Shown here one piece after another: positions 1-12,339 of a stretch of DNA of 64,000 bases. Made by a program: the position numbers and the translations under genes. The stretch's first letter is position 1. Each line of letters starts with the position of its first letter. The notes beneath the pieces were generated by a model. That model made no database searches. It was not told where the DNA came from and saw only the letters and a program-made list of their open reading frames with translations. Source of the stretch: Mangifera indica (Eukaryota; Streptophyta; Magnoliopsida; Sapindales; Anacardiaceae); contig NC_058145.1 of assembly GCF_011075055.1 (NCBI RefSeq), positions 13,017,894 through 13,081,893 on the forward strand, read 5' to 3'.

Positions 1-3000
1 ACCTTTGTTGAACAATCCAGTTATTCTGAAAGGGAAACAAATTAATTAAATAAAACCCGGCAAGCCTTGGGACACAAGAGACCAAAAGTTTTGTCCGCTT
101 GATCATGTTGACAGTCAGACAAAAACAGAGACATCAGTTAACTTGTTGCAGATGTGTACTCCCCCAGTATGATATCATCTACTTTAATTTGTATTTAAAT
201 GCAGAAGTGTTTTGACGGCCAAACAATTAAATTAATTAACGCACTAATTTAAGGAGTTTACCGTAATAAAGACTTTTATTATACATGCGGGTATATTATA
301 CGGTATAAATAATAATATTAGATACAAAAGAAGATATCTCATCATACAATTTGGTTATGATAAATGTACTACAAATATATAGCCTTAGTAGAAATGACTT
401 ATTATTAAATCTACTATTAGTTCAATTATTGTTTGATTAATCAAACATTAATATTAAGGATAATCTGATATAGACACTATTTTTGTGTCTTAGCGTTGAT
501 AAGATACTGGTTAATGAAATGATTTGATAATACGGTAACTATATTTGGTCAACGAAATGATTTGATTACATAATAATTGTACCATTAGTAGGCAAAAATT
601 AATCTTTCATCGATTATCTATCATTTGAGTACTCATTATGTTTGCTAAAGGATACTTATAACCTATGAATAGAAAACTAATTAATTATAAATTAATCATT
701 AGTGAATTCACTGCTAATATGATATAAAACTTATGAATCACATATAAAGGGGGTTGTTTGTTAAGATTGAGAAGTTTTAGGTTTATTTCATATAAGAGTG
801 AATCTCACCAAATTCGATGATTTCAATCGCTATTAATGGATCAGTACAGGACAGCCCAATCCATTTAGGATGGATTCCACACACATGGTTGGACCCAAAT
901 GTAAGAAATCAAAGTTTTAGGAGCAAAAGGTAATAACTCAAAAGTTGAGCTATTACAATAAAATTTGTGAGATTTTGACCTAAGGTTGAATTCTCATATA
1001 AATTCAACTTTTTTCTAATTATTTCCTAAGTCAGCCTATTTTAACATTTAGAAAGAAAAAAAAAAATTCTCTCAATTTCTCACACAAAATTTCATTCAAT
1101 CTTTATGTGCTAGCACTTGCGTGAGTCCTTGATAGCTTCAACATCATCCGTGGATATTTTGGAGTCTATGTGTAAATAAGTAGGAGCTTCCTTGCTTCGT
1201 GGGAATGTGTAGAAACATCCTGTTTGCAAATCTAAGTGGCGAACGCACCAAACAAATGGTACTTTCATAACATTATATGATTATACATGCATTGATTCAT
1301 GGTTTCTTTTTTTTTTTTAATCCTACATGAAATGGATTTTGTAAAATTTTTAATTTTGCCCCTTATTTTTGCCACATAATTCATTTTCAAGGTTTACGAG
1401 ATCCCTCATGATAACCCTAAATACTAAATTTTGGATTCTATAGCCAATGTTGCTAAAGAGTTTCTTGGTTTATCTAGCCTCAACCTTATATTGAAGTATT
1501 AATATAAGCTTAGCCCTAAAGCCTTACTTTGGTCATTTTTGAGACTGAACAACTTAGGAACAATGACATCTCCTACATAAGTTATCTCCCAAACCAATGG
1601 AGTCTGGTTCGTAATTGATCTATATTTTCTTGTTCAACTACTATTCTCCCACCCAACATCACCGCCCAAGAGTGATTGGCCAAATCGCAACCTAATCAAT
1701 GTTGGTGATAGTGACGATGAATGATGGTGTGATGGTGAACGTGATGACAACATCACCCAACCTTCATTCCCACAACCGTATAAAACTTCAATGCATTATG
1801 ATCCTCTCATAAAATTATGAAAGAATGGTGTGGTGGCAATTTGAATTTTAGTGAGAATATGCTGATGATAGAAAAAGATGAAGAGAAAGAAGAAATTAAA
1901 CATCATGGAAAAAAATAATCAACTAACCTAATTATAATAAATTATTTAAAATTAATATAGAATATATTTGTAATTTTAATAAAATTAAGATAGATTAGTA
2001 ATTAATATTTGTTTTAATTAGTAAGAGTAAATTTGTTATTTTATTAAAAATATTAAATTAGTCATTTATAATAAAATCAAATGGTTTTTATTAACAAAAC
2101 TAAATAATGGTAAAAAAATAGATATTTTAAACTTAAAAGATGGAAAGCATTTAACAAAAATTTGGGGGGAAATAGTTAATTGGCCTACTCTTAATATAGT
2201 AAACATGAAAAAAAATTAAAACAACAATTACAAACAAATTTGATGTAACACTATTGATTTTGAACTCACGATAATTAATTTGATTAGATAATTTTAAATT
2301 AAAAATAAAATAATATTTATTTATATAATAATAAATATTTATATATTTAAAAAATATAAACATAAATTATTATTTTAGTTTGATACCCCCACAATGAGAC
2401 AGGGTAGGTACTGAAATAAATTGGGGCTGACCGACCGGCATGTTGACAATGCGTTATTTATGCTTGGGAAACCGGCATTACCGCGTCAAAGGGACGGAGA
2501 CTGAGACCGTGAATCGAGAACCTTCTGATTTACACAGCAAGTCTAATACTATAACTTAACCCCCACAGATTAAATCCTGCAATGCGGCTTACAGCTCGTC
2601 CGGTGGAATTGATCCGTTCAATGCATAAAAATTAACGATCAATAGAATAAAAACAATCAGAAAAGTTATGTTTATAATACATGTGCGCCCAAACCAATTT
2701 ATTGACTTATATATAGTAAATAAATAAATAAATAATCAAATGAAGATAATGCTTAATCACAAAGCATTTATGCATATACAATAATTTACACCGAAATTAA
2801 GATATAATTTTTTTTTTAAACAAGAAACCCATTTGAATTAAATCATTACTTTCAAATGGGTTCAACTAGTTTAAAACACAAAATTTTAGCTCACCATTAA
2901 TTATTATTATAACGAATTGACCCGATTCGATCTTGATATGGTTTAATATTATTAAAAAATTAAAAAATAATAAATAAATAAATAAAATAATAATTATAAT

Positions 3001-3550
3001 ATAAAAATTATTAAATGTTCGATCTCTAGATCTAATAGGTTATGTCAAAGTTACTTACTAATGTCTTTATTTAAGACCAAACAAACTATATCGAATATAA
3101 TAAATTCTGAATTTAGTGATCAATTTTTTATAATCATTAAATCAATTAAGGAAAAAATGTGATATTATTAAATAAAATTTAAAATTATACTTTTTTTTAT
3201 ATATACATTTTTTTTTCACCTCTTAAATTAACCGTACTAATTTCCTTCCGTTTGTTATGATCACTTTCATGGAAACCTCAACGTCACTCAACGAATCCAT
3301 TGTGGCAATTGAACGCACTCGGGGCCGGACCAAATAATCACGCATCTTGAAATACTTTTCTTTTTGGTTTTCTTCAAACAAAATCATATCCACACTTGAT
3401 TGACCCACTCACCTGCTTTCAACGTAATTACACGTCCCCTCAGGCCAGGCTGTCCTTCTTGATATCAAACTAATTAAATTAAACTAATTCTTCATAGCAA
3501 ATTAATAGAATAATATAATATTCACAATAAAAATAAATAAACAAATAATT
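1..3550. other. AT-rich intergenic DNA without a recognisable gene
   Basis: No frame here carries a recognisable protein. About 690-1260 is less AT-rich and resembles a degraded retrotransposon LTR or other dispersed repeat, but no matching partner or coding domain is visible. About 2390-2640 is GC-richer, also without coding potential. A 61-codon minus-strand frame at 3223-3408 starts with ATG, matches nothing I recognise and is probably chance. Confidence 0.5.
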
Positions 3551-3725
3551 TTAGATATTTAAATTAATTATAACAATAAAATTACGTATATAAATAAAAT
3601 ATATAATTTTATCTATAAATAATAATATATCATTATATAATTAAATATTAAATTAATAATAAAATAATATTTAATTATATAATAATAAATAAAAATATAT
3701 ACATAATTATATACTCAACATATAT
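3550..3725. repeat. AT-rich palindromic MITE-like element
   Basis: The core reads as an imperfect palindrome: an ATATCATTATATAATTAAAT-type arm near 3627-3650 is answered by its complement near 3668-3690. The same arrangement (a TCATATGATTAGA-like arm, a T/A-rich centre and the mirror arm) recurs in several other places in this window. Ends and target duplication are not resolved because of the extreme AT content. Confidence 0.4.
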
Positions 3726-3902
3726 AATCACAGTATTACTCGTCGAATATATTTACTTTCGGTCTTTCGGCCGAAACATCCAACGTGGGAACGCCAAGGA
3801 CGAATTGATAAATAATGAAATAAACGAAACGTTCTTATTCCGCGTAGACCAATTGATACAGTCAAATCCAATTTACGTAGGTTCCTTCCCGGACGCTTTC
3901 TC

Positions 3903-3910
3903 TATAAATA
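3903..3910 (+). promoter_or_regulatory. TATA box of the EXO70H gene
   Basis: A canonical TATAAATA lies 126 bases upstream of the EXO70H start codon. That predicts transcription starting near 3935 and a leader of about 100 bases. The CT-rich stretch after the box fits a plant initiator region. This is inference from motif and spacing only. Confidence 0.55.
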
Positions 3911-4035
3911 TTTACTCGCTCTCACACTTCAAACCCAGTAGCGAATTATCCAACGCAACAAAAAGTTCTGTCTTCTCTCTCAACAGCCATTTCCTTTTTC
4001 GATAATAAGCGAAGAAAGGAAAAGAAAAAAAGGCC

Positions 4036-5868
4036 ATGTTCTTCAAATCACCCTCCCCTTCAAGAATGACACCTCCCCCTTCACCTCTACATACCACCTT
4101 CTCAGAATCTCTTATGGAGGAGAACATCCAAATCGCTGAATCATTTATCTCCAAATGGGATTTAGAAACAACTACCGATGCCTGCTGCACCAGCTCTCTC
4201 TTCTCAGGCAACCGCCAAGAAGCCAAAGAGTTCCTTAAAGCCATCAAACACTTACAGTCCGCCATGCACTATTTTGTCGCCAATAATCCATCTTCAGATA
4301 AACTCGTTCGTTCCCAAACTCTCATGCAAACAGCCATGAAAAGACTGGAGAGAGAGTTTTACTACATGTTAAAGACTAACAGAGAATACTTGGACCCTGA
4401 ATCTGTTTCCACTCACTCTTACTCATCAGCAGCTTCAAGAGCCAGTCTTTCGGATATGGAAGATGATTCGGAGGATGAATTTAAATTCGCAGCCGAAAAC
4501 GTTTCTGACGCTGAACGTTTCTCTATTGCTGCCATGGCTGACTTGAAATTAATAGCTGATTGCATGATAGAGTTCGGTTATGGCAAAGAGTGTGTCAAGA
4601 TTTACAAGATAATCAGAAAATCTATTGTTGACGAAGCGCTTTATCATTTAGGAGTTGAGAAACAAAGCTTTTCTGCGATTCAGAAAATGGATTGGGAACT
4701 TCTTGAGGTTAAAATCAAGAACTGGTTACACTCCGTTAGAACTTCTGTTAAAACGTTGTTTTACGGCGAGAGGATTTTATCTGATCACGTCTTCTCGGCT
4801 TCCGACACTATCAAGGAGTCCGTTTTTACAGAAATTTGTAAAGAGGGAGCTTTGACTCTGTTTGCATTCCCGGAAAATTTTGCAAAGTGCAAGAAAACGC
4901 CCGAGAAAATGTTTCGTACGTTGGACCTCTACGAAGCAATTGCCGGCCTCTGGCCCGAGATTGAGTCTGTTTTCAGCTTTGAATCAACTTCAGTCGTCCG
5001 ATCGCAAGCTGTGAATTCTCTTATCAAACTAGGCGATGCTGTCCGTACTATGCTGGCGGACTTTGAAGCCGCGATTCAGAAGGATACCTCAAAGTCCGGG
5101 CTTCCCGGAGGTGGAATCCACCCCCTTACTCGCTATGTAATGAACTACCTTGCTTTCCTCGCCGATTATTCAGATTCACTTTCAGATATATTCGCCGACT
5201 GGCCGTTAGCGATCAATACTCCGTTACCAGAAGCTTACTTTGGGAGCCTGGAATCCGAGGATAACATTTCCTCGCCAATATCCATACGGCTTGCTTGGCT
5301 TATTCTCGTTCTATTATGCAAACTAGACGGCAAGGCTGTGTTGTACAAGGACGTGTCACTCTCTTACGTCTTCCTGGCCAACAATCTCCAGTACGTAGTC
5401 TCAAAAGCCCGTACGTCGAACCTTAAATTCACCCTCGGCGAGGAATGGATTATGAAGCACGAGGGAAAGGTGAGACAGTACGCAGCCAACTATGAGCGTG
5501 TGGCGTGGAGCAAGGTGTTTGCGTCATTGCCTGAGAATCCAACGGCTGAGATTCCGCTAGACAAAGTCCGAAACATGTTTCAGCAATTTAACTTGTCCTT
5601 TGAAGACGCCTGCAACAAACAAAGCGCGTGGGTTGTACCGGACCAGAAATTAAGAGACGAGATAAAAATATCGTTATCAAAGAGGATCGTGCCAGTGTAC
5701 ACTGCATTTTACGAGAACTATCGGGTAAGCGCGAGGGGGTTGGGGAATCAATCGTTTGTCAGATTTGCCCCTGATGATTTGGGAAATTACTTGTCGGATT
5801 TGTTTTACGGGACCGGTGGATCCGGTAGTGTTTCATCTCATTCCAGTCAAGGAGGACAGGCTCGTTGA
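4036..5868 (+). CDS. EXO70H: EXO70H-type exocyst complex subunit
   Basis: Single-exon gene of 610 residues. EXO70 proteins link the octameric exocyst to phosphoinositides at the plasma membrane and help tether secretory vesicles; the expanded plant H clade is linked to defence, trichome and specialised secretion. The N-terminal part (residues 1-120) holds a proline/serine-rich start and a helical segment. An acidic linker (DMEDDSEDEF, about 140-149) follows, then the Exo70 C-terminal helical domain from about 215 to 590. The typical plant EXO70 motif GGGIHPLTRYVMNYL is present near residues 355-370. Length and lack of introns match EXO70H members; EXO70A paralogues are intron-rich. The first ATG is used because it follows a plausible leader and gives the usual MxFxSPSPS-like N terminus; in-frame ATGs at codons 11 and 27 are weaker alternatives. 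The tail (GSVSSHSSQGGQAR) is normal for the clade. Orthology to EXO70H6/H7 is supported by its neighbours. Confidence 0.95.
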   Translation: MFFKSPSPSRMTPPPSPLHTTFSESLMEENIQIAESFISKWDLETTTDACCTSSLFSGNRQEAKEFLKAIKHLQSAMHYFVANNPSSDKLVRSQTLMQTAMKRLEREFYYMLKTNREYLDPESVSTHSYSSAASRASLSDMEDDSEDEFKFAAENVSDAERFSIAAMADLKLIADCMIEFGYGKECVKIYKIIRKSIVDEALYHLGVEKQSFSAIQKMDWELLEVKIKNWLHSVRTSVKTLFYGERILSDHVFSASDTIKESVFTEICKEGALTLFAFPENFAKCKKTPEKMFRTLDLYEAIAGLWPEIESVFSFESTSVVRSQAVNSLIKLGDAVRTMLADFEAAIQKDTSKSGLPGGGIHPLTRYVMNYLAFLADYSDSLSDIFADWPLAINTPLPEAYFGSLESEDNISSPISIRLAWLILVLLCKLDGKAVLYKDVSLSYVFLANNLQYVVSKARTSNLKFTLGEEWIMKHEGKVRQYAANYERVAWSKVFASLPENPTAEIPLDKVRNMFQQFNLSFEDACNKQSAWVVPDQKLRDEIKISLSKRIVPVYTAFYENYRVSARGLGNQSFVRFAPDDLGNYLSDLFYGTGGSGSVSSHSSQGGQAR

Positions 5869-8091
5869 ACATGTTTGCATGCCGCCCAAGACGACTAGAT
5901 TATTGCAGGCTTGGGTTCCTTTGTGATTTTTGACAAGAACAAAATAAATTGACAGGTGTACAGAGATGACGTATACGGAAGCTTTGACCGTTGGTATATT
6001 AAAAAATGAAATAAAAATTCTTTGATTTTTCTGATTGTTTAAATATTAAAATAATGCAGTTTGGAATATTGGGATCATTTTTTTTTTTTATCTTTCAAAG
6101 AGTTGAAATGGATGATATCGAAGAAAATCTATTTGATGAATTATTCAATGAAGTTTTGGCCCAATTATGGAAACATAGATCATTATTAATCTCTCTTCTA
6201 ACTCAGAGAAATTCTAAGCTTACTTTAATTTAATATTAGTTTTAAATAACTAATTTAATATTAGTTGACCTTATTGAGAAATTCGGTTTATCATTAGATA
6301 ATTAAAAATCTAATTTGATTAATTGATATTTTTGATTCAATTGATAATTGATTAATCCTTCGATGAATTTAGTTTTTATTTAGAGAGTATTTAATTTAGT
6401 AAATATTTTATTATTAAAATTCAAAGATATTTTTTAACGAGTAAATTTGATCTAATTTATTTAACTGTCAAAAGATAATTATTAGAGATTATTGAATGAT
6501 AGTTAGAGCGTTATTTAAATGTTTAAAAACTATCATCTCAAAATAATTAACGCAAAATAAACAAAAGACTCTCTGTTATTCTTTCTGGCTATAGAAAAGA
6601 AACATAAATTAATGTCTCTAAAAAGGAATGTAACACATGGGCAAATGAGACCGTGAAAATGACTTACGTCAATACCTCGTATCATTTTCGAATAGGCTTT
6701 GTTGTAAACTAGAAGTTGGATACGTCAAATTTATGTTTATAGAATTTATAGAATTGATGTTTAACATGTCTAAATTGTTTCCAATCGATTACTATGTATA
6801 AATTATTATTATATTTGATAAAATTTAATAAAAAATAAAAAATATAAAAAATTATTATGTTTAGTTAATATGCATATAATATGTCTCTCTCATAAATATA
6901 AAAATGTAGTTTCCACAACAACAAATTAGCTTACCACATAAAACCATATTCTATAATAATCATTAGGTTACTAAACATATTGTTTCAATGAGTAAAATGT
7001 AAATTTCATGGCAGTAAATATTATTTTACCAATCGATTAGATTGCTAAATTGGAACAAAGTTGCATGTCCATCTAACAGCTCGAGTTTTTGGCTCATGGA
7101 ACAAAGATCTTAAATTTGAGCTGACACGAATTAAAATCATATTAAAAATCTTCTAATATTAACATAATTTGAATTATATTTAAATTGACATGACACGACT
7201 CAAATTAACTTAAACTATATAACAAATTATGTCATATTAAAACACAGTCCATATGACTTTTTTTGGGTAATTAAAGTTTATATAAACGAAAAAACACAAC
7301 AGATATATAAAGGAAGTTCTAATAACAAACAAAGTTCAATTTTGTGGGTGGGCCTAGACCCATTCTCCTAATACTACGGGTCTGCCCCTGGTTGTCACTG
7401 TTGTGAATTTTTGTTTAGAGAGAAACAGCAGGAAAACGAGTTGATCCCACAAAAAAATAATTCAGGCCATGTTCAGATTAGTTTGTATCAAATCCAATAT
7501 GGCCCAAAACATAGATGAGTTGATCTGAACAGAGCCCAAATAAAAATTTGTATAGAAAACTTAATTCTAATATAATTTTTTATGTATCATATCGGATTAA
7601 TATGTCGTGTCTCATGAATAATTATTCGAGCCGATTGGGGATGCTGGACGGTCTGGGCTATCTTGTGGTCAAACCAGACGAATTGGATTGAGATCGAGAT
7701 CAGGTTATCCCTACTTCAATCCAATTCTAACTGGTTTGGGTATTGTTGATCCTAAACAGATTGATTTCCATAGGGCCCAATCCTTTTCATCATCTCTGTT
7801 TCTGACAACTCCATTTTAACGTGAAAAAACAACTCATCTCGACACATCACATATAAAGATTTATAATATATTTCAGTTGCATGGAATGTGAGCTTCAAGA
7901 GAGGCTTTAAATTAAAAAAAGCAAAAAGGTGTAAACCTTGTTGACGTTTCAGGTTAAATAATTGGCCTTGATAAAGGAAAGCATCACCCAAAAAAACATT
8001 TATAACAGGCTGTATTTGCTTTTTATATCACGGGATTTTCGCCATTGAAGTTCTCGGTACTTAAATCGAAAACAGGCAGGTCCATACAAAT

Positions 8092-8166
<75 letters not shown>

Positions 8167-8480
8167 AAAACACTCATACAAATGAAAGAGATGTCATGAT
8201 TGATTTCCGGATAAGGATAGGTTGAAAATAAAACCTTAGACAAGAAAATGTAATTTTCTAAAACATAATTTTGAAAAAAATTTGTTACTTTTTAAATTAA
8301 GAAAAAAAATGAAATAAAATTTTATTATTTTTAATATATTACTAATTAAATGATAATTTTATTTATGAAACTAATTGATTTTATTAATTTTAACAACTCA
8401 CAAATGAGAATTTAGATTTTTAATATTTATCAGATACCAATTTAGGATTTCAATAAACCTTATGTGAGAATAAGTCTTTT
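5869..8480. other. Intergenic region downstream of EXO70H
   Basis: Holds the EXO70H 3' untranslated region (possible polyadenylation signal AAAATAAA near 5940) and then AT-rich DNA with no coding frame I can support. Text such as GACACGACTCAAATT around 7120-7210 and the 7450-7770 stretch look like degraded dispersed repeats. A one-ended inverted-repeat terminus (ATAAGTCTTTTGGCT) ends at 8484, immediately before the next element. Confidence 0.5.
8094..8165. repeat. (AT)n microsatellite ending in (CA)n
   Basis: About 32 uninterrupted AT dinucleotides (8094-8158) followed by a short CACACACA run. Open frames across it encode only alternating Ile/Tyr and are artefacts. Confidence 0.95.
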
Positions 8481-8494
8481 GGCTCTTTTTAAAA

Positions 8495-9237
8495 GACCAA
8501 AATAGTATTTTCCACCCAAGTTTTAATGATAAGACAAATGTACACCCACGAGGTTTGAAAAACGCAAGGTCCTATCTATGGATTAACTTCTGTTAAGTTT
8601 TTTAATATACGCAAGGGTAAAATTATTATTTTACCAATAATATTAAAAACATAAATTTCATTGAGTTTTCTTTCTTAGGTTTTAAAAACTAACAACTTCA
8701 CATAATCTTAAAGTTTTCAAATTTTGAAAAGTAACATCGTCCCCTCTCTCGAAACCTAGGGTTTATTTTCTTACCTTCTTTGGCCATTTGCGATGATGCT
8801 TGAACCCACACACAAACTATCATTTCTCTGATGCAAGGAAGAGTTGTCTAGAATTGATGTGTCTTCGTCGCTTGTTGGAGTGGGTGAGAGATAATAGTCA
8901 GTGTGTTCGCAAGCAAAAAGCATCGTCGTTGGTGGCTAGAGATAATAGCTGGAGAGGTTAAGAAAATAAATCCTAAGTTTTTGGAGAGAGAAAATGTTAC
9001 TTTTAAAAGTAGGAAAACTTAAAGCAGAGGTGAAGTTATTAATTTTTAAAATTTAGGAGGAAAACTTAATGAAATTTATATTTTTTTAATATTATTAATA
9101 AAATAACGATTTTACTTTTATTTTTAATAAAAAATTTTAATAAAAATTAATTATAGACAAGACTTTAAATTTTTTAAATTTCATAAATATGTATTTATTT
9201 TGATGTTAAAAATTGGGTGAAAAATAGTCCTTTGGCC
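8495..9237. mobile_element. Long-TIR foldback element (copy A)
   Basis: The left end reads GACCAAAATAGTATTTTCCA and the right end is the inverted match AAAAATAGTCCTTTGGCC. It is flanked by an exact 9-bp target-site duplication, TTTTTAAAA (8486-8494 and 9238-9246). Both arms contain the family's subterminal blocks, including a gene-leader-like CCTAGGGTTT segment. No transposase frame is present. Duplication size and end sequence fit a non-autonomous Mutator-like element; the superfamily call is inference. Confidence 0.8.
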
Positions 9238-9731
9238 TTTTTAAAAAGCCGCCATATTAGATAATTAAAAGTAAAACTTGATTATTAGAGCCATCTGAGC
9301 ACATGCCAGACAACAGCTATGGACCCATGGTAAGCACCGATCTCGCTACTCCAAACAGAAAGGGAAACTTGACACAAGGGTTAACCAAGTGACCTTATGA
9401 ATTAAGGACAGTTTGGTTTTGATAATTTGGTGAAGATGCTGTGAGATGGGCGCCCTTAGAACTTATTTATTATGCAGTTTCTTGTCATAGTTGCCATGAA
9501 TGCACTTGTAGGAATTGAGATGACATATGTCGTGTCGTTGGACCCGAAAGGATGTTGATGACACCGAAATTTAAGTTGAAATTCTGAGCAATAATTTTAG
9601 CTCATTCGGGGCATTCTGCATGGTGCTGTTACTGATTGGCCGCTAATAAAACTTTATATATCGCAAAGCTACGGCTTGTGGATTGTGATGGGGCAGAATT
9701 ATTCTATTTGCTCTGCCAAAATAACAATTAA

Positions 9732-10483
9732 GGCCAAACGACTATTTCCCACCCAAGGTATGCTGTAATGACAAGTTTCCCCCCTTTAACTATAGAAATA
9801 CCAAACACCCACCCATGGCCAGTTAAAAGTAACGGGGTTAAGGGTAAAATTGTCATTTTCTCTATAATATTAAAAAATAAACTAAAATATAATTTCCTTT
9901 TCCCCCCCTAAAGTTTGAAAACAAAAATTTTCCCCCAGCCTAAGTTTAAGAAAATGGCAGTTTCACCCTAGGGTTTGGTTTTGAAATCTCCGGCGACCTC
10001 TCCGGCTCCGTTGCCGACGGCTTCTCCCTCCCGAAGAATCCTCTCCTTCCGGTGATCGGTTTCCTCCCATTTGGAGGCCCGATCGTCGCCGGAAAAGCGG
10101 TGGGAGACGAAGAACTTCGTCGGGGAAGACGAAGTTCTTCGTCTCCCACCGCTTTTCCGGCGACGATCGGGCCTCCAAATGGGAGGAAACCGATCACCGG
10201 AAGGAGAGGATTCTTCGGGAGGGAGAAGCCGTCGGCAACGGAGCCGGAGAGGTCGCCGGAGATTTCAAAACCAAACCCTAGGGTGAAACTGCCATTTTCT
10301 TAAACTTAGGCTGGGGGGAAATTTTTGTTTTCAAACTTTAGGGGGGCAAAAGGAGATAAAATTTTCAGGCGTTAGGGTTCTGTTAAATTTAACTGGCCAT
10401 GGGTGGGTGTTTGGTATTTCCATAGTTAAAGGGGGGAAACTTGTCATTACAGCATACCTTGGGTGGGAAATAGTCGTTTGGCC
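9732..10483. mobile_element. Near-perfect hairpin foldback element (copy B)
   Basis: Ends read GGCCAAACGACTATTTCCCA and the inverted match TGGGAAATAGTCGTTTGGCC. It is flanked by an exact 10-bp duplication, TAACAATTAA (9722-9731 and 10484-10493). The element is almost entirely two inverted arms (about 390 and 356 bases) around a roughly 6-base loop at 10122-10127. The arms differ mainly by an AT-rich block of about 35 bases near 9860-9900 that is missing from the right arm. The inner parts are GC-rich (CTCCGGCGACC-like), unlike the surroundings. Open frames on the two strands (9946-10197 and 10052-10303) are mirror images created by the palindrome, not genes. High arm identity suggests a recent insertion. 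Confidence 0.9.
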
Positions 10484-10496
10484 TAACAATTAATTA

Positions 10497-10809
10497 GGTC
10501 AAAAGACTTATTTTCAATTATCAAAATTTCGTATGTTAAATTTTAAAAATTTATTCATTATTTAATATTTTTTAAATTTTTTATTAAAGTTAATGATAAA
10601 ACTATTTTTTTAAAATTATTTTTGCCTTCATCTAAATAACAAAAAATCATTTTAATAATTTTTAAATTTTTTAACATTATTAATTAAATATTAATTTTAA
10701 TTAAAAAGTTTAATATAAATTAAATAATAAATAAATTTTTAAATTTTTAAAATTTAATAAGCGGGAATTTGAAAGATAACTAATTGTGGATAAGATAAAT
10801 CTTTTGGCT
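10497..10809. mobile_element. Short foldback element (copy C), adjoining copy B
   Basis: Begins GGTCAAAAGACTTATTTTCA and ends AAATCTTTTGGCT, an inverted match to the family end. A 9-bp AATTAATTA duplication (10488-10496 and 10810-10818) brackets it. It is only 313 bases and very AT-rich inside, lacking the GC-rich centre of copy B. Its left duplication overlaps the right duplication of copy B, so one inserted right at the edge of the other. Confidence 0.65.
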
Positions 10810-11075
10810 AATTAATTATGAAAACGAAATGGTTAAGGGCAATTATTCTTTGTAAAATCGAAAAGTATAAGAAAAAAAAGTCAATCGAGGCAACTTGGGA
10901 AATATAATACATTAAGATAATGGGGTCGATAGGATAAAATCGAATTGATGTCGATTAGTCATCATACGACTTGTCATATCCTCTTCAACAGCTTTAATAA
11001 TTAAATTATTAAGAAAGCTTCTGAAACTTAATTAGGTTTGACTGTACACTCACAAAGATAAGGTTATTAATATTA

Positions 11076-11915
11076 GGCCAAAAGTCTTATTCTCCCCCTC
11101 TTTGTAAGGTACAGTGATATTTCATATTTCATCATTTAATTTTTTTAAATTTAAATACTTATTTATAAATATTTTTTTATTAAAACTTCCAATTAAAATT
11201 AAAGTTAAAATCATTATTTAATAAAAAAATAAAATTTTATTATATTTTTTTCATATGTTTAAAAATCTTATAATTTTTTTTTTTAATTTAAAGTTTGAAA
11301 AGTAATAAATATTTTCTTAAGGTTTGTTTCTCTCCTCTCAGATGGCGGTCTTCAACTACCAATTGTCCTCTTTCTTATCTTATCTATCCCTCTGATCTCT
11401 CTCCCTTGCTTCTTCAATTGTATTAGATCAATACAAAGACGAAATCGTCTTCATTTAAGACGAAGAAGTATCATCTTCGTCTCTAAAACAAAGACTTGTC
11501 ATTTTTTACTGAGATGAAGATGATTTGGCGTTCGTCTTAGTTTAAGACAATTTGGTTTTTGTCTTGGTTGAAGACAATTAGAAAAGCAAGGGAGAGAGTT
11601 CAGAGGGGGAGATAAGGTGAGAGAGAGGACAGTCGATGGCTTAAGACCATCAATCGACGTTGGAGAGAAGAGGAACAAACCCTAGAAAGGTATTTTACAC
11701 TTTTCAAACTTTATATTAGAGAAAATTATGTGATTTTTAAACCTCAAAAAGGAGATATAAAAAATTTAAATTTTTTATTAAATGATAATTTTTTTTTAAT
11801 TCTGCTTGAGATTTTTAATAAAAATTTACTTACCGATGAATATTAAGATTTTTATAAATTAAAAGATGGGAATTTGAAATTTTACTATACCTAAATCGGA
11901 GCAAGTCTTTTGGCC
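11076..11915. mobile_element. Long-TIR foldback element (copy D)
   Basis: Begins GGCCAAAAGTCTTATTCTCC and ends GAGCAAGTCTTTTGGCC, with an exact 9-bp duplication TTAATATTA (11067-11075 and 11916-11924). The centre (about 11430-11580) is rich in GACGAAG / CTTCGTC words in both orientations, as in other family members. No transposase frame. Confidence 0.8.
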
Positions 11916-12339
11916 TTAATATTATCCCCCTTAGTACAGTCGATTAATGGTAATTAAACCGGGATGTATAAATTAAGATCCCCGTTTTTTTCTCGTGAAA
12001 CTACATGAAATAATAGAGCTAGGAACCCATGTGCCCTTCAAGGCTTTTGCTTTAACATGTTGGAAAAGTTATGGATGCAGTGAAGCGTACCTGTTTCCCA
12101 TTGGATGGATTTTTAAACCATTCAATTGGCAGTGTAGATGATGACATTGACACATGTCAAGTTCTAGATGGAACACGTCATCTTATTGTTCATGAAAGTT
12201 GAAACCTTCATGTAGTTGAATTTGTAACCACAATAGTAATTCTCTTAAATTAGTTCTGATTTTCAATCATGATAAAGGCATGCATATCTTCTTTAACAAA
12301 TTCCACCGATGGAGAGCATTTTCTTTCTTAACGGTAAGG

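Noticed and set aside
3912..4265. 117-codon minus-strand frame over the EXO70H start
   Set aside because: Antisense shadow of a well-supported gene and promoter; no recognisable domain.
8061..8243. Tyr-Ile repeat frames here and at 16539-16871
   Set aside because: Translation of (AT)n microsatellites.
9946..10303. Overlapping frames of 71-83 codons on both strands, with nearly identical proteins
   Set aside because: They are mirror images generated by the hairpin element; no domain, and the same protein on both strands is what a palindrome produces.
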